Assembly (NCBI GenBank): GCA_025350945.1
Contig: JANXWW010000095.1
Location: 1 to 10,634, forward strand
DNA length: 10,634 nt
Reading direction: 5' to 3'
Source: Burkholderiales bacterium
Lineage (GTDB): Bacteria > Pseudomonadota > Gammaproteobacteria > Burkholderiales > Usitatibacteraceae
Both the position numbers and the translations under genes were made by a program. Each line of letters opens with the position of its first letter. Position 1 is the stretch's first letter. Below, in pieces: positions 1-6,474 of this stretch. Under the pieces are notes generated by a model. The model ran no database searches. It was given only the letters and a program-made list of their open reading frames with translations, and was not told where the DNA came from.

Positions 1-1191
1 TATGGCGCGCCGTTCACCTTTGACGGCATGGTCGATGCATGGGGAATCGCGATTCGGCCGGCGGGCGCTGGTGGACATTTTTGGGTGACGGCGGGCGGTA
101 CGTCGTATCAATTTGTGGGCGATGTGACCGCCTCGCCCAACACAGCCTTGCGCACATTGTTTCAGGATGGATTGGCTGAAGTTTATTTGCCGGGAGCCGA
201 TGCGCTTACTACTGCAGATAGCATCGGCAAAGTGACTGGCACCGCGTTTAATGGTGCACCGATTGATTCAAACAATTTTCGCGTCAGCCAACAGACGGCC
301 ACGGCAAACGGTGCCACGGTACTATTCGATGGCTCCGCCCGATTCATATTTGTCACCGATTCCGGCACCATCTCCGCATGGACTGATCGCGCGGCGACTG
401 GCAGTACAGTGCGCGTAAACGGCCCTTCGCAATTAGTGTTCAACGGGGCCGATCAGGGCATGTCATTTTTCGGCGTGGCGGTAAAAACCGATACCTGGGA
501 TGTGATGTGGACAGCCGATTTCGGTACCGACCCGCAGATCCGCCAGTTTGATAAAAACTGGCGGCTTACGCCCACGCAAGGCTTCGTGAATCCTTTCGCC
601 ACAGGTGAGTTACGTGATCGCACCAATCCCGATGGCGGCAGTAAACCGCGTCCGGGTGAACCTGTACCGTTCAATATTCATGTGCTGAATGACCGCGTAT
701 TTGTGATGTATTGCATCAGCCAGATTTTGCGCAACGATAAAGGTTTCATCGTCAGTGCAGGACAATTTTTTGCATCCAAGGAGGATTCGCTCGACGCTGC
801 TGGCGAAGACAAAGCAGGCGGATTTCCCAATCGCGGCAAGTTGGTGGAATACAACCCGCAAGGCGAGCTCATTCGCGTCTATGAAGACTTGGGCCGCCTG
901 AATGCGCCGTGGGGTGTGGCGATTGCACCGGCGAATTTCGGACTGCTTTCCAATATGTTGCTGGTTTCAAATTTTGGCGGAGCCGGAAAAATTGCTGCCT
1001 TCAATCAAGTAACCGGCCGCTTCATCGACTACATGCGTGATCCGAGCGGCAATGTGATCGGCCTGGACGGCATATGGGGGCTCATGTTTGGCAATGGTGC
1101 GAGTTTAGGTGACACCAACGCGCTCTATTTTGCGGCGGGTACGGAAGGTGAAGCGGCAGGACTGTTCGGCTCGCTACGCTATGTCGCTTAA
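1..1191 (+). CDS. TIGR03118 family protein, 3' portion (5' end outside window)
   Basis: The reading frame is open from the first base, so the gene begins upstream; 396 residues are visible and the first Met (base 28) is probably internal. The protein resembles the TIGR03118 family of exported proteins of about 400 residues with unknown function and a probable beta-propeller-like fold. Supporting segments are DAWGIAIRP near the start, FVTDSGTISAW in the middle, the PFNIHVLNDRVFVMY stretch, and the family-typical C-terminal run LNAPWGVAIAPANFG, LLVSNFGGAGKIAAFN, DGIWGLMFGNG, ALYFAAG and GLFGSLRYV. Some family members carry a C-terminal PEP-CTERM sorting tail; this one stops directly after RYVA, so no such anchor is present. 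The signal peptide cannot be seen because the N-terminus is missing. It lies 37 bases before the porin gene on the same strand and could be cotranscribed with it. Family assignment is from recalled sequence pattern; the function is unknown. Confidence 0.8.
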   Translation, partial: YGAPFTFDGMVDAWGIAIRPAGAGGHFWVTAGGTSYQFVGDVTASPNTALRTLFQDGLAEVYLPGADALTTADSIGKVTGTAFNGAPIDSNNFRVSQQTATANGATVLFDGSARFIFVTDSGTISAWTDRAATGSTVRVNGPSQLVFNGADQGMSFFGVAVKTDTWDVMWTADFGTDPQIRQFDKNWRLTPTQGFVNPFATGELRDRTNPDGGSKPRPGEPVPFNIHVLNDRVFVMYCISQILRNDKGFIVSAGQFFASKEDSLDAAGEDKAGGFPNRGKLVEYNPQGELIRVYEDLGRLNAPWGVAIAPANFGLLSNMLLVSNFGGAGKIAAFNQVTGRFIDYMRDPSGNVIGLDGIWGLMFGNGASLGDTNALYFAAGTEGEAAGLFGSLRYVA

Positions 1192-1228
1192 AAATTTCAT
1201 TACATCGATCTACATCAGAAAGTTAAAC

Positions 1229-2524
1229 ATGCACGCAACAAAAAATCGACAACTTCCTTTAGCTATCGCCACGAGTATTGCGTTAGCACTCGCGAGCGCC
1301 AATGCGTTCGCACAAAGCAACGAAACCCAATTGCTCAACCGGCTTGAACAACTGGCAGGCGAGCTGGAAAAAGTAAAAGCCGAATTGAAACAGATGAAGC
1401 AAAAACAGGATGCGACGCCAGTACTTATAGCGCAAGCAGCAGCTCCTGTTTCCGCATCATCTCGCCTGGGAGAAGGCACGCAACTTACCGCTTACGGCGA
1501 AATCAATTACAGCCGTCCGCGCCGCGATTCATCGGCGACCCAGGCGGATGTCGCGCGATTTGTTACGGGATTCCAGCACAGCTTCAATGAGAAAACCAAA
1601 GTCGTTGCCGAGCTGGAAGTTGAACATGCCGTGAAATCGTCCAGCGACAACGGTGAAGTTGCGGTGGAGCAAGTATTTGTTGAGCATCGCTTCAATGATT
1701 CGTTCGGCGCGCGTGCAGGATTGTTTTTAATTCCGCTCGGACTCATCAACCAGAATCACGAGCCACATACGTTCTACAGCGTGAATCGCCCGACAGTTGA
1801 AACTGCCATCATCCCTTCCACGCTGCGTGAAGCTGGTGTGCAATTATTCGGTGAACAGGACAACGGTATTTCCTGGAGCACCGGCATTACCACCGGCTTT
1901 GATCTCAGCAAATGGGATCCGCTCAAGGTCGAAGGTGTTGAATCGCCATTGCGTACCCTGCATCAGGAAGGCCAACTGGCGCGGTCAAAAGATTTGTCAT
2001 TCTTTGGCGCGCTCGATTGGCGCGGCATTCCGGGATTGCGCGTGGGTGCAGGCTTCACCACCGGCAAAGCAGGCCACGGCACCAAAGGATTTTTAGCGCC
2101 TAATGCACGCACCACGCTCGCTGATGTTCACGTGCAATGGACACCGGGCGCATGGGATTTCGCCGCCGTGTATGCGCGCGGCACCATCTCTGGTGCCGGC
2201 GCGCTGAATGCCAGTTTCTCCGGCGCGCCGTATCTGGTGCCCAAATCATTTGATGGCTATTACGCGCAAGCTGCATATAAAATTCCGTTGAGTGGTGATT
2301 ACCGTCTGTCGCCATTTACCCGCATCGAGCGCATTAATACAGGCCGCAGTTTTGATGGCGTGGTCGCAGGCCAGAACGTCACCGCGTATGACACGGAAAC
2401 CATCTGGACAACGGGCGTGAGTTTTAATATCGCGCCGACTGTTGTGCTCAAAGCCGATTACCAAAAATACAAAATTGTGAAAGATTCTGATCGCATCAAT
2501 TTGGGTTTGGGTTTTTCGTTTTAA
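1229..2524 (+). CDS. Outer-membrane porin with N-terminal coiled coil (phosphate-selective porin O/P-like)
   Basis: This 431-residue protein is predicted to be an outer-membrane beta-barrel channel. Residues 1-28 form a Sec signal peptide (basic start, Ala/Leu-rich core, cleavage after AFA). Residues 32-60 are a heptad-like, charged coiled coil (LLNRLEQLAGELEKVKAELK), as found at the N-terminus of several trimeric porins. An Ala/Pro-rich linker leads into a barrel from about residue 85 to the end, with alternating strands and a C-terminal phenylalanine (GLGFSF), the usual BAM recognition feature. The stretch ARAGLFLIPLGLINQNHEP followed by the conserved STLREAGVQLFG region resembles OprO/OprP-like porins. 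The start at 1229 was chosen because it gives a proper signal peptide; a longer in-frame version from 1109 would overlap the upstream gene and bury the signal. Only a weak AGAAAG ribosome site precedes it. The transported substrate cannot be read from the sequence. It is followed after 13 bases by the FMN_bind gene. Confidence 0.85.
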   Translation: MHATKNRQLPLAIATSIALALASANAFAQSNETQLLNRLEQLAGELEKVKAELKQMKQKQDATPVLIAQAAAPVSASSRLGEGTQLTAYGEINYSRPRRDSSATQADVARFVTGFQHSFNEKTKVVAELEVEHAVKSSSDNGEVAVEQVFVEHRFNDSFGARAGLFLIPLGLINQNHEPHTFYSVNRPTVETAIIPSTLREAGVQLFGEQDNGISWSTGITTGFDLSKWDPLKVEGVESPLRTLHQEGQLARSKDLSFFGALDWRGIPGLRVGAGFTTGKAGHGTKGFLAPNARTTLADVHVQWTPGAWDFAAVYARGTISGAGALNASFSGAPYLVPKSFDGYYAQAAYKIPLSGDYRLSPFTRIERINTGRSFDGVVAGQNVTAYDTETIWTTGVSFNIAPTVVLKADYQKYKIVKDSDRINLGLGFSF

Positions 2525-2537
2525 TTTAATTCATAAA

Positions 2538-3083
2538 ATGAAATCTGCACTGACCTGGCTACCCACTGCTGCCATCGTTATCGTCTCACCTGTTTACGCG
2601 GGCCAGTACGCGACGGTGGACGAAGCAGCGAAACGCGCGTTTCCTGATGCAACTGAATTTAAGGAAAGCGTATTTCAACTCAGTGCCGATGAAGTTCGCA
2701 ATGTTGCCACCGTCACTGGCTTGCCTGCCAAGCCGGTGTTGTGGCGATCATTGCTCGCGATGAATGGTGACAAGCCGCTTGGCGTTGTCGTGCTTGATAG
2801 TGTGATCGGGAAATTTGAATTGATCGATTATGCGGTCGGCATTGCTTACGACGGCAAAATCCGCAACGTTGAAATTCTGGCCTATCGCGAGAGCCACGGC
2901 TATGAAGTTCGCCTGCCCGCATGGCGCAAACAATTTTTCGGTAAAGATAAATCGAGTCGGCTGCGCGTGAGCGAAGATATTGCCTCGATCAGCGGCGCCA
3001 CCATGAGTGCGACGCACATCACCGATGGCGTGCGCAGAATTGTCGCGGTGGTCGATCAAATGAAAGCGGCCGGAAAGTTTTGA
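2538..3083 (+). CDS. Exported FMN-binding (FMN_bind domain) protein, probable flavinylation target
   Basis: This is a 181-residue small exported flavoprotein. Residues 1-21 look like a Sec signal peptide (MKSALTWLPT core, cleavage after VYA); there is no twin-arginine motif. The rest matches the FMN_bind domain found in RnfG, NqrC and periplasmic electron carriers: GVVVLDSVIGKFELIDYAVGI, then KIRNVEILAYRESHGYEV, then the C-terminal ISGATMSATHITDGVRR. The threonine of the GAT motif (Thr155) is, by family knowledge, the residue to which ApbE attaches FMN through a phosphoester bond. Most sites follow a D-x-x-[ST]-G-A-T pattern; here the expected Asp position is Ala149, with Asp147 two residues further away. 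It has no transmembrane anchor or additional domain, so it would be a soluble periplasmic carrier. Its stop codon overlaps the start of the apbE gene, which supports an enzyme-substrate pair. The electron partner is inferred to be the membrane protein encoded at 3966-4427. Confidence 0.88.
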   Translation: MKSALTWLPTAAIVIVSPVYAGQYATVDEAAKRAFPDATEFKESVFQLSADEVRNVATVTGLPAKPVLWRSLLAMNGDKPLGVVVLDSVIGKFELIDYAVGIAYDGKIRNVEILAYRESHGYEVRLPAWRKQFFGKDKSSRLRVSEDIASISGATMSATHITDGVRRIVAVVDQMKAAGKF

Positions 3084-3952
3084 ACGCGCTTCTTACGCCA
3101 CCAACAACAGCACATTTACGCAAGCGCGCCAAGCCGCTGCTGGGCACCGTCGTTGAAATCGCGATACAAACGGACAACGAAACAGCATTTGTCAACGCCA
3201 CTGACGCCGCATTCGCACGCGTTGAGGAAATTCATCACGCGATGAGTTTTCACGAACGTGCGAGTGATCTCTCGGCAATTACCAATGCCGCAGTGGGCAC
3301 TACACTGCGCATATCACCTGATACATGGAAAACATTGTCGCTGTCGCTTGAAATAGAAGCGCTTTCCCATGGCGCATTCAACCCCACTGTTGCACCTGCG
3401 CTTGTACAACGCGGCGTGTTGCCCATGCCGGTAAATGGCGAAATTCCTGCGACTGCATCAAGCCTTGCTGCGAGTATTTCAATGCAAGAAAACCATAAAG
3501 TCCGCATTCTAAAACGCGTGTGGATTGATTTAGGCGGCATTGCCAAAGGCTATGCCGTCGACGCCGCCGTGACCGCACTTGAATTGCACAACGTGAGGGC
3601 AGGCGTGGTGAATGCAGGCGGTGACTTGCGCGTATTTGGCGATCTGGAACACACTGTGGCGGTGCGTGTGCCATCAGAGCCCAATCAGGTTATTGCTATC
3701 GCGACGCTGGAAAATTTGAGCTGCGCGACAAGTGCGATGTACTATGCTGCGGCTGAAACGATTGCGGGCAGCCAAGGTCAATTAAAATATGAGTCAGTTA
3801 GCGTCATTGCAACTTCGTGTGCTGTCGCGGATGCGCTTACTAAAATCGTGTGGTTGATAAATATCAACAGCGCAGAAGTAATCGCCACACTAAATCATTT
3901 TAATGCGCACGTCGCGCTGCTGGATGGCGCGGGACAATTGACGCGAATTTAA
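3080..3952 (+). CDS. apbE: FAD:protein FMN transferase (ApbE family)
   Basis: The 290-residue protein is an ApbE-type flavin transferase: it cleaves FAD and transfers FMN to a Ser/Thr in a target protein, using Mg2+. Family motifs in order are KPLLGTVVEIAI (18-29), GAFNPTVAP (98-106), DLGGIAKGYAVD (150-161), NAGGDLRVFG (178-187), SCATSAMYY (214-222) and ATSCAVADALTK (245-256), with Asp251 and Thr254 in the usual metal-site region. The start is TTG at 3080, overlapping the upstream TGA as TTGA. No ATG, GTG or TTG lies in frame in the roughly 80 bases upstream that I read, and the conserved KPLLGT segment lies only 17 residues in, so a later start is unlikely. Odd point: there is no signal peptide or lipobox, although many ApbE proteins are periplasmic lipoproteins and the adjacent substrate is exported. 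Expression is probably coupled to the substrate gene. Confidence 0.92.
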   Translation: MNALLTPPTTAHLRKRAKPLLGTVVEIAIQTDNETAFVNATDAAFARVEEIHHAMSFHERASDLSAITNAAVGTTLRISPDTWKTLSLSLEIEALSHGAFNPTVAPALVQRGVLPMPVNGEIPATASSLAASISMQENHKVRILKRVWIDLGGIAKGYAVDAAVTALELHNVRAGVVNAGGDLRVFGDLEHTVAVRVPSEPNQVIAIATLENLSCATSAMYYAAAETIAGSQGQLKYESVSVIATSCAVADALTKIVWLININSAEVIATLNHFNAHVALLDGAGQLTRI

Positions 3953-3965
3953 TAACAAGAAAACA

Positions 3966-4427
3966 ATGTACAAAAAACGCATCATCGATAATCGTCTCGG
4001 CCCGCAACATCGGCTCTGGCTCACGATCTCGTTCTCCCTGCTATTTTTATCGGGTGCGCTGTGGCTTGTTTTTCATTATTTTTTTTCCGTGAAAACGGAC
4101 TTCGGCGAGGGCCCGCACCCGCTACAGCAATGGTGGTTAAAGCTGCATGGGCTCACCGCCATGGCCGCACTCGTCATCTTCGGCTCATTGTTGCTCGGCC
4201 ACATTCGCCGCGCGTGGCAGCATCATCAAAACCGCATCTCCGGCAGCAGCATGGTGGCGCTAATGATGTGGCTCACACTCACCGGCTATGCGCTCTATTA
4301 TTTCGGCGGCGAAGAATCGCGGCCCATTATCAGCGCAGCGCACTGCATAATCGGCATCGCGGCATTGCCATTGCTAGTGTTGCATATTGCATCGGGGCGG
4401 CGTTCGCGTAACAAAAAATCTAAATAG
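3966..4427 (+). CDS. Four-helix inner-membrane protein, probable di-heme cytochrome b (DUF4405-like)
   Basis: This 153-residue integral membrane protein has four predicted helices at about residues 18-40, 60-80, 95-113 and 121-143. Basic ends (KKR at the N-terminus, RRAW after helix 2, RRSRNKKSK at the C-terminus) place both termini and the 2-3 loop in the cytoplasm. Helix 2 carries His61 and His79, and helix 4 carries His126 and His140. Each pair sits near opposite membrane faces on the same helical side, so His61/His126 could hold a periplasmic-side heme and His79/His140 a cytoplasmic-side heme. Other histidines are 15, 37, 51, 86 and 87. The first periplasmic loop contains DFGEGPHPLQQWW. 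It starts 13 bases after apbE and ends the cluster. The inferred role is electron transfer between the quinone pool and the flavinylated protein. No catalytic domain is visible. Heme binding is inferred from geometry, and the family name is a best guess. Confidence 0.75.
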   Translation: MYKKRIIDNRLGPQHRLWLTISFSLLFLSGALWLVFHYFFSVKTDFGEGPHPLQQWWLKLHGLTAMAALVIFGSLLLGHIRRAWQHHQNRISGSSMVALMMWLTLTGYALYYFGGEESRPIISAAHCIIGIAALPLLVLHIASGRRSRNKKSK

Positions 4428-4466
4428 CCATCTTTACAATGACCGCAGATGTAAGCGCTTTTCCGC

Positions 4467-4472
4467 GATAAT
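4467..4472 (+). promoter_or_regulatory. Possible -10 element for frmAB
   Basis: GATAAT, one mismatch from TATAAT, lies in the 80-base gap (4428-4507) between the cytochrome-like gene and frmA, in an A/T-rich stretch. No good -35 hexamer is found at 16-18 bases upstream; a TTTACA at 4433-4438 is too far away. The gap also holds an 8-base palindrome, AAGCGCTT, at 4453-4460. The gap is long compared with the 13-base spacings upstream, which suggests a separate transcription unit, but the promoter call itself is weak. Confidence 0.25.
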
Positions 4473-4495
4473 AAAAATAATCATCATTTATAGCC

Positions 4496-4500
4496 AAGGA
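4496..4500 (+). promoter_or_regulatory. Ribosome binding site of frmA
   Basis: AAGGA lies seven bases before the ATG at 4508. It is one of the few clear Shine-Dalgarno sequences in the window and fixes the frmA start. Confidence 0.7.
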
Positions 4501-4507
4501 ACGCCGC

Positions 4508-5614
4508 ATGAAAACCAAAGCCGCTATCGCATGGAAATCGGGTGCTGCACTCACCATCGAAGAAGTTGATTTGCAGGGACCACAGGTGGGCGAGGTGCTG
4601 GTGGAAATCAAGGCGACCGGCATTTGCCATACTGATTACTACACGCTCTCAGGCGCTGATCCGGAAGGCATCTTCCCGTCAATTCTCGGCCATGAAGGTG
4701 CGGGCATTGTCGTCGACCTGGGCGCGGGCGTGACTTCGCTCAAAAAAGGCGATCACGTGATTCCGCTCTACACACCGGAATGTCGGCAGTGCAAATTTTG
4801 TCTATCGCGCAAAACCAATCTTTGCCAGGCGATTCGCTCCACCCAAGGCAAAGGCCTCATGCCGAATGGCACGAGTCGCTTTTCAATTGATGGTAAGCCG
4901 ATTTTTCATTACATGGGCACGTCCACGTTTTCAAACTACATCGTGGCCCCTGAAATCGCACTGGCGAAAATTCGTGAAGATGCGCCGTTCGATAAAGTTT
5001 GCTACATCGGTTGCGGCGTGACGACGGGTGTGGGCGCGGTGATTTTTACGGCGAAGGTTGAGGCGGGTGCGAACGTGGTGGTATTCGGCTTGGGTGGTAT
5101 TGGACTGAACGTAATTCAGGGTGCCAAAATGGTCGGCGCAGACAAAATTATCGGCGTTGATTTAAACCCAGCCCGCGAAACGATGGCGCGAAAATTCGGC
5201 ATGACCCATTTCATCAATCCGAAAGATTACGAAAATGTGGTCGATTCGATTATTCAATTAACTGATGGCGGTGCCGACTACAGCTTCGAATGCATCGGCA
5301 ATACCAAAACGATGCGTCAAGCGCTGGAATGCTGCCAAAAAGGCTGGGGCCGCTCGGTGATTATCGGCGTGGCCGAAGCCGGAGCGGAAATTTCCACGCG
5401 TCCGTTTCAATTGGTCACCGGCCGCATCTGGAGCGGCTCAGCCTTCGGCGGCGCACGTGGTCGTACCGACGTGCCAAAAATTGTTGATTGGTATATGGAG
5501 GGCAAATTGAATATTGATGATTTAATCACGCACACAATGCCACTTGAAAAAATTAACGAAGGATTTGATCTGATGAAACGCGGTGAATCTATTCGTTCGG
5601 TGGTGTTGTATTGA
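4508..5614 (+). CDS. frmA: S-(hydroxymethyl)glutathione dehydrogenase / class III alcohol dehydrogenase
   Basis: The 368-residue enzyme oxidises S-hydroxymethylglutathione, formed spontaneously from formaldehyde and glutathione, to S-formylglutathione with NAD+. It is a cytoplasmic zinc-dependent medium-chain dehydrogenase of typical class III length. Catalytic zinc ligands are Cys40 (in ATGICHTDYY), His62 (in GHEGAG) and Cys169 (in GCGVTTGVGA). The structural zinc is held by Cys92, Cys95, Cys98 and Cys106 (CRQCKFC...C). The NAD-binding Rossmann motif GLGGIG is at 194-199, with Asp218 at the end of the second strand favouring NAD over NADP. The C-terminal FQLVTGRIWSGSAFGGARGR region is characteristic of the class III enzyme. 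It is also named adhC or adhI in other species. Its stop overlaps the next gene's start. No FrmR-type regulator gene is in the window. Confidence 0.96.
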   Translation: MKTKAAIAWKSGAALTIEEVDLQGPQVGEVLVEIKATGICHTDYYTLSGADPEGIFPSILGHEGAGIVVDLGAGVTSLKKGDHVIPLYTPECRQCKFCLSRKTNLCQAIRSTQGKGLMPNGTSRFSIDGKPIFHYMGTSTFSNYIVAPEIALAKIREDAPFDKVCYIGCGVTTGVGAVIFTAKVEAGANVVVFGLGGIGLNVIQGAKMVGADKIIGVDLNPARETMARKFGMTHFINPKDYENVVDSIIQLTDGGADYSFECIGNTKTMRQALECCQKGWGRSVIIGVAEAGAEISTRPFQLVTGRIWSGSAFGGARGRTDVPKIVDWYMEGKLNIDDLITHTMPLEKINEGFDLMKRGESIRSVVLY

Positions 5615-6474
5615 TGATTGAAACGATTAGCGAGCACGCCACCTTTGGCGGCACGCAGGGGTTTTATCGACACCAATCTCGTGTGATTGGCTTGCCGATG
5701 AAGTTTTCGGTTTATACGCCGACGCAAGCAAAAACCGGCAAAGTTCCTGCGCTGTTTTATCTCGCCGGTTTGACCTGCAACGAAGAAACGTTTCCGATCA
5801 AAGCAGGCGCACAAAAATTTGCGGCGGCGCATGGTGTGATGCTGATTGCGCCAGATACCAGCCCGCGCGAAACGGGTATTGCAGGTGCTAAGACTGATTG
5901 GGATTTTGGCGAAGGCGCGGGATTTTATTTGGATGCCGCCGCAGCGCCGTGGTCGAAATATTTTCGGATGGAGACTTATATTGTTGACGAGCTACTCGAC
6001 ATCGTCTTTTCGAACTTCGCGTTGGACAAAAATCGTGTTGGCATTTTTGGGCATTCAATGGGCGGGCATGGCGCACTAACTTTGGCGTTGCGTCATTGCG
6101 ATATTTTTAAATCCGTTTCCGCATTCGCGCCCATCGTTGCGCCGACAAAATGCACATGGGGCGAGAAGGCGTTTTCACATTATCTTGGCGATGATAAAAC
6201 TGTATGGGCGAATCATGACGCAAGCGTGCTCATGCTGCAAATGCAGACGCCCTTCCCTGACGGTATTTTGATCGATCAAGGATTAGGCGACAAATTTTTA
6301 GCGGAACAATTGCTTCCACATGAATTTGCATCGGCGTGTGCAATTGCGAAGCAGCCGTTAATGTTGGATCGTCATGCGGGCTACGATCATGGCTACTATT
6401 TCATTGCGTCATTTATGGAAAAGCATATTGCTTTTCACGCAAAAATTTTAAAAATCTCAGCGCGCAATAGTTGA
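5614..6474 (+). CDS. frmB: S-formylglutathione hydrolase
   Basis: The 286-residue esterase (also called fghA) hydrolyses S-formylglutathione to formate and glutathione, the second step after frmA. It has the alpha/beta-hydrolase signature of the esterase D family: LFYLAGLTCNEETF (48-60, oxyanion region), the nucleophile elbow GHSMGGHGAL with Ser148, the acid in DQGLGDKFLAEQLLP (Asp226 most likely, Asp221 nearby), and His259 in GYDHGYYF. The start chosen is ATG at 5614, which shares its A with the frmA stop (TGATG), a typical coupled arrangement; a TTG at 5611 would add one residue. The 3' end runs 18 bases into the opposing aroA coding sequence. No signal peptide is visible, so it is cytoplasmic. 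Confidence 0.96.
   Translation: MIETISEHATFGGTQGFYRHQSRVIGLPMKFSVYTPTQAKTGKVPALFYLAGLTCNEETFPIKAGAQKFAAAHGVMLIAPDTSPRETGIAGAKTDWDFGEGAGFYLDAAAAPWSKYFRMETYIVDELLDIVFSNFALDKNRVGIFGHSMGGHGALTLALRHCDIFKSVSAFAPIVAPTKCTWGEKAFSHYLGDDKTVWANHDASVLMLQMQTPFPDGILIDQGLGDKFLAEQLLPHEFASACAIAKQPLMLDRHAGYDHGYYFIASFMEKHIAFHAKILKISARNS
6418..6436. repeat. 7-base perfect inverted repeat near the frmB/aroA junction
   Basis: GAAAAGC, five-base loop ATATT, then GCTTTTC lies inside the last part of frmB and 21 bases beyond the aroA stop on the minus strand. A near-palindromic A/T stretch follows at 6441-6455. Neither strand has a proper T-run right after the stem, so it is not a convincing intrinsic terminator. It is nonetheless the only hairpin-like element I noticed where the two converging transcripts would end. 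Confidence 0.35.

Noticed and set aside
1201..1216. Direct repeat TACATC twice just before the porin
   Set aside because: It is only six bases and two copies; nothing supports an operator.
1109..1228. In-frame N-terminal extension of the porin starting at 1109
   Set aside because: It overlaps the upstream gene by more than 80 bases, has no ribosome site and would bury the clear signal peptide that starts at 1229.
4061..4411. A 116-codon plus-strand open frame inside the four-helix membrane protein gene
   Set aside because: It lies almost wholly within the well-supported cytochrome-like gene, and its product is Arg/His/Ala-rich with no recognisable domain, as expected of a shadow frame.
4432..4455. 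TTACA / TGTAA inverted repeat after the cytochrome-like gene as a terminator
   Set aside because: The stem is only five bases with an 11-base loop and no T-run follows.
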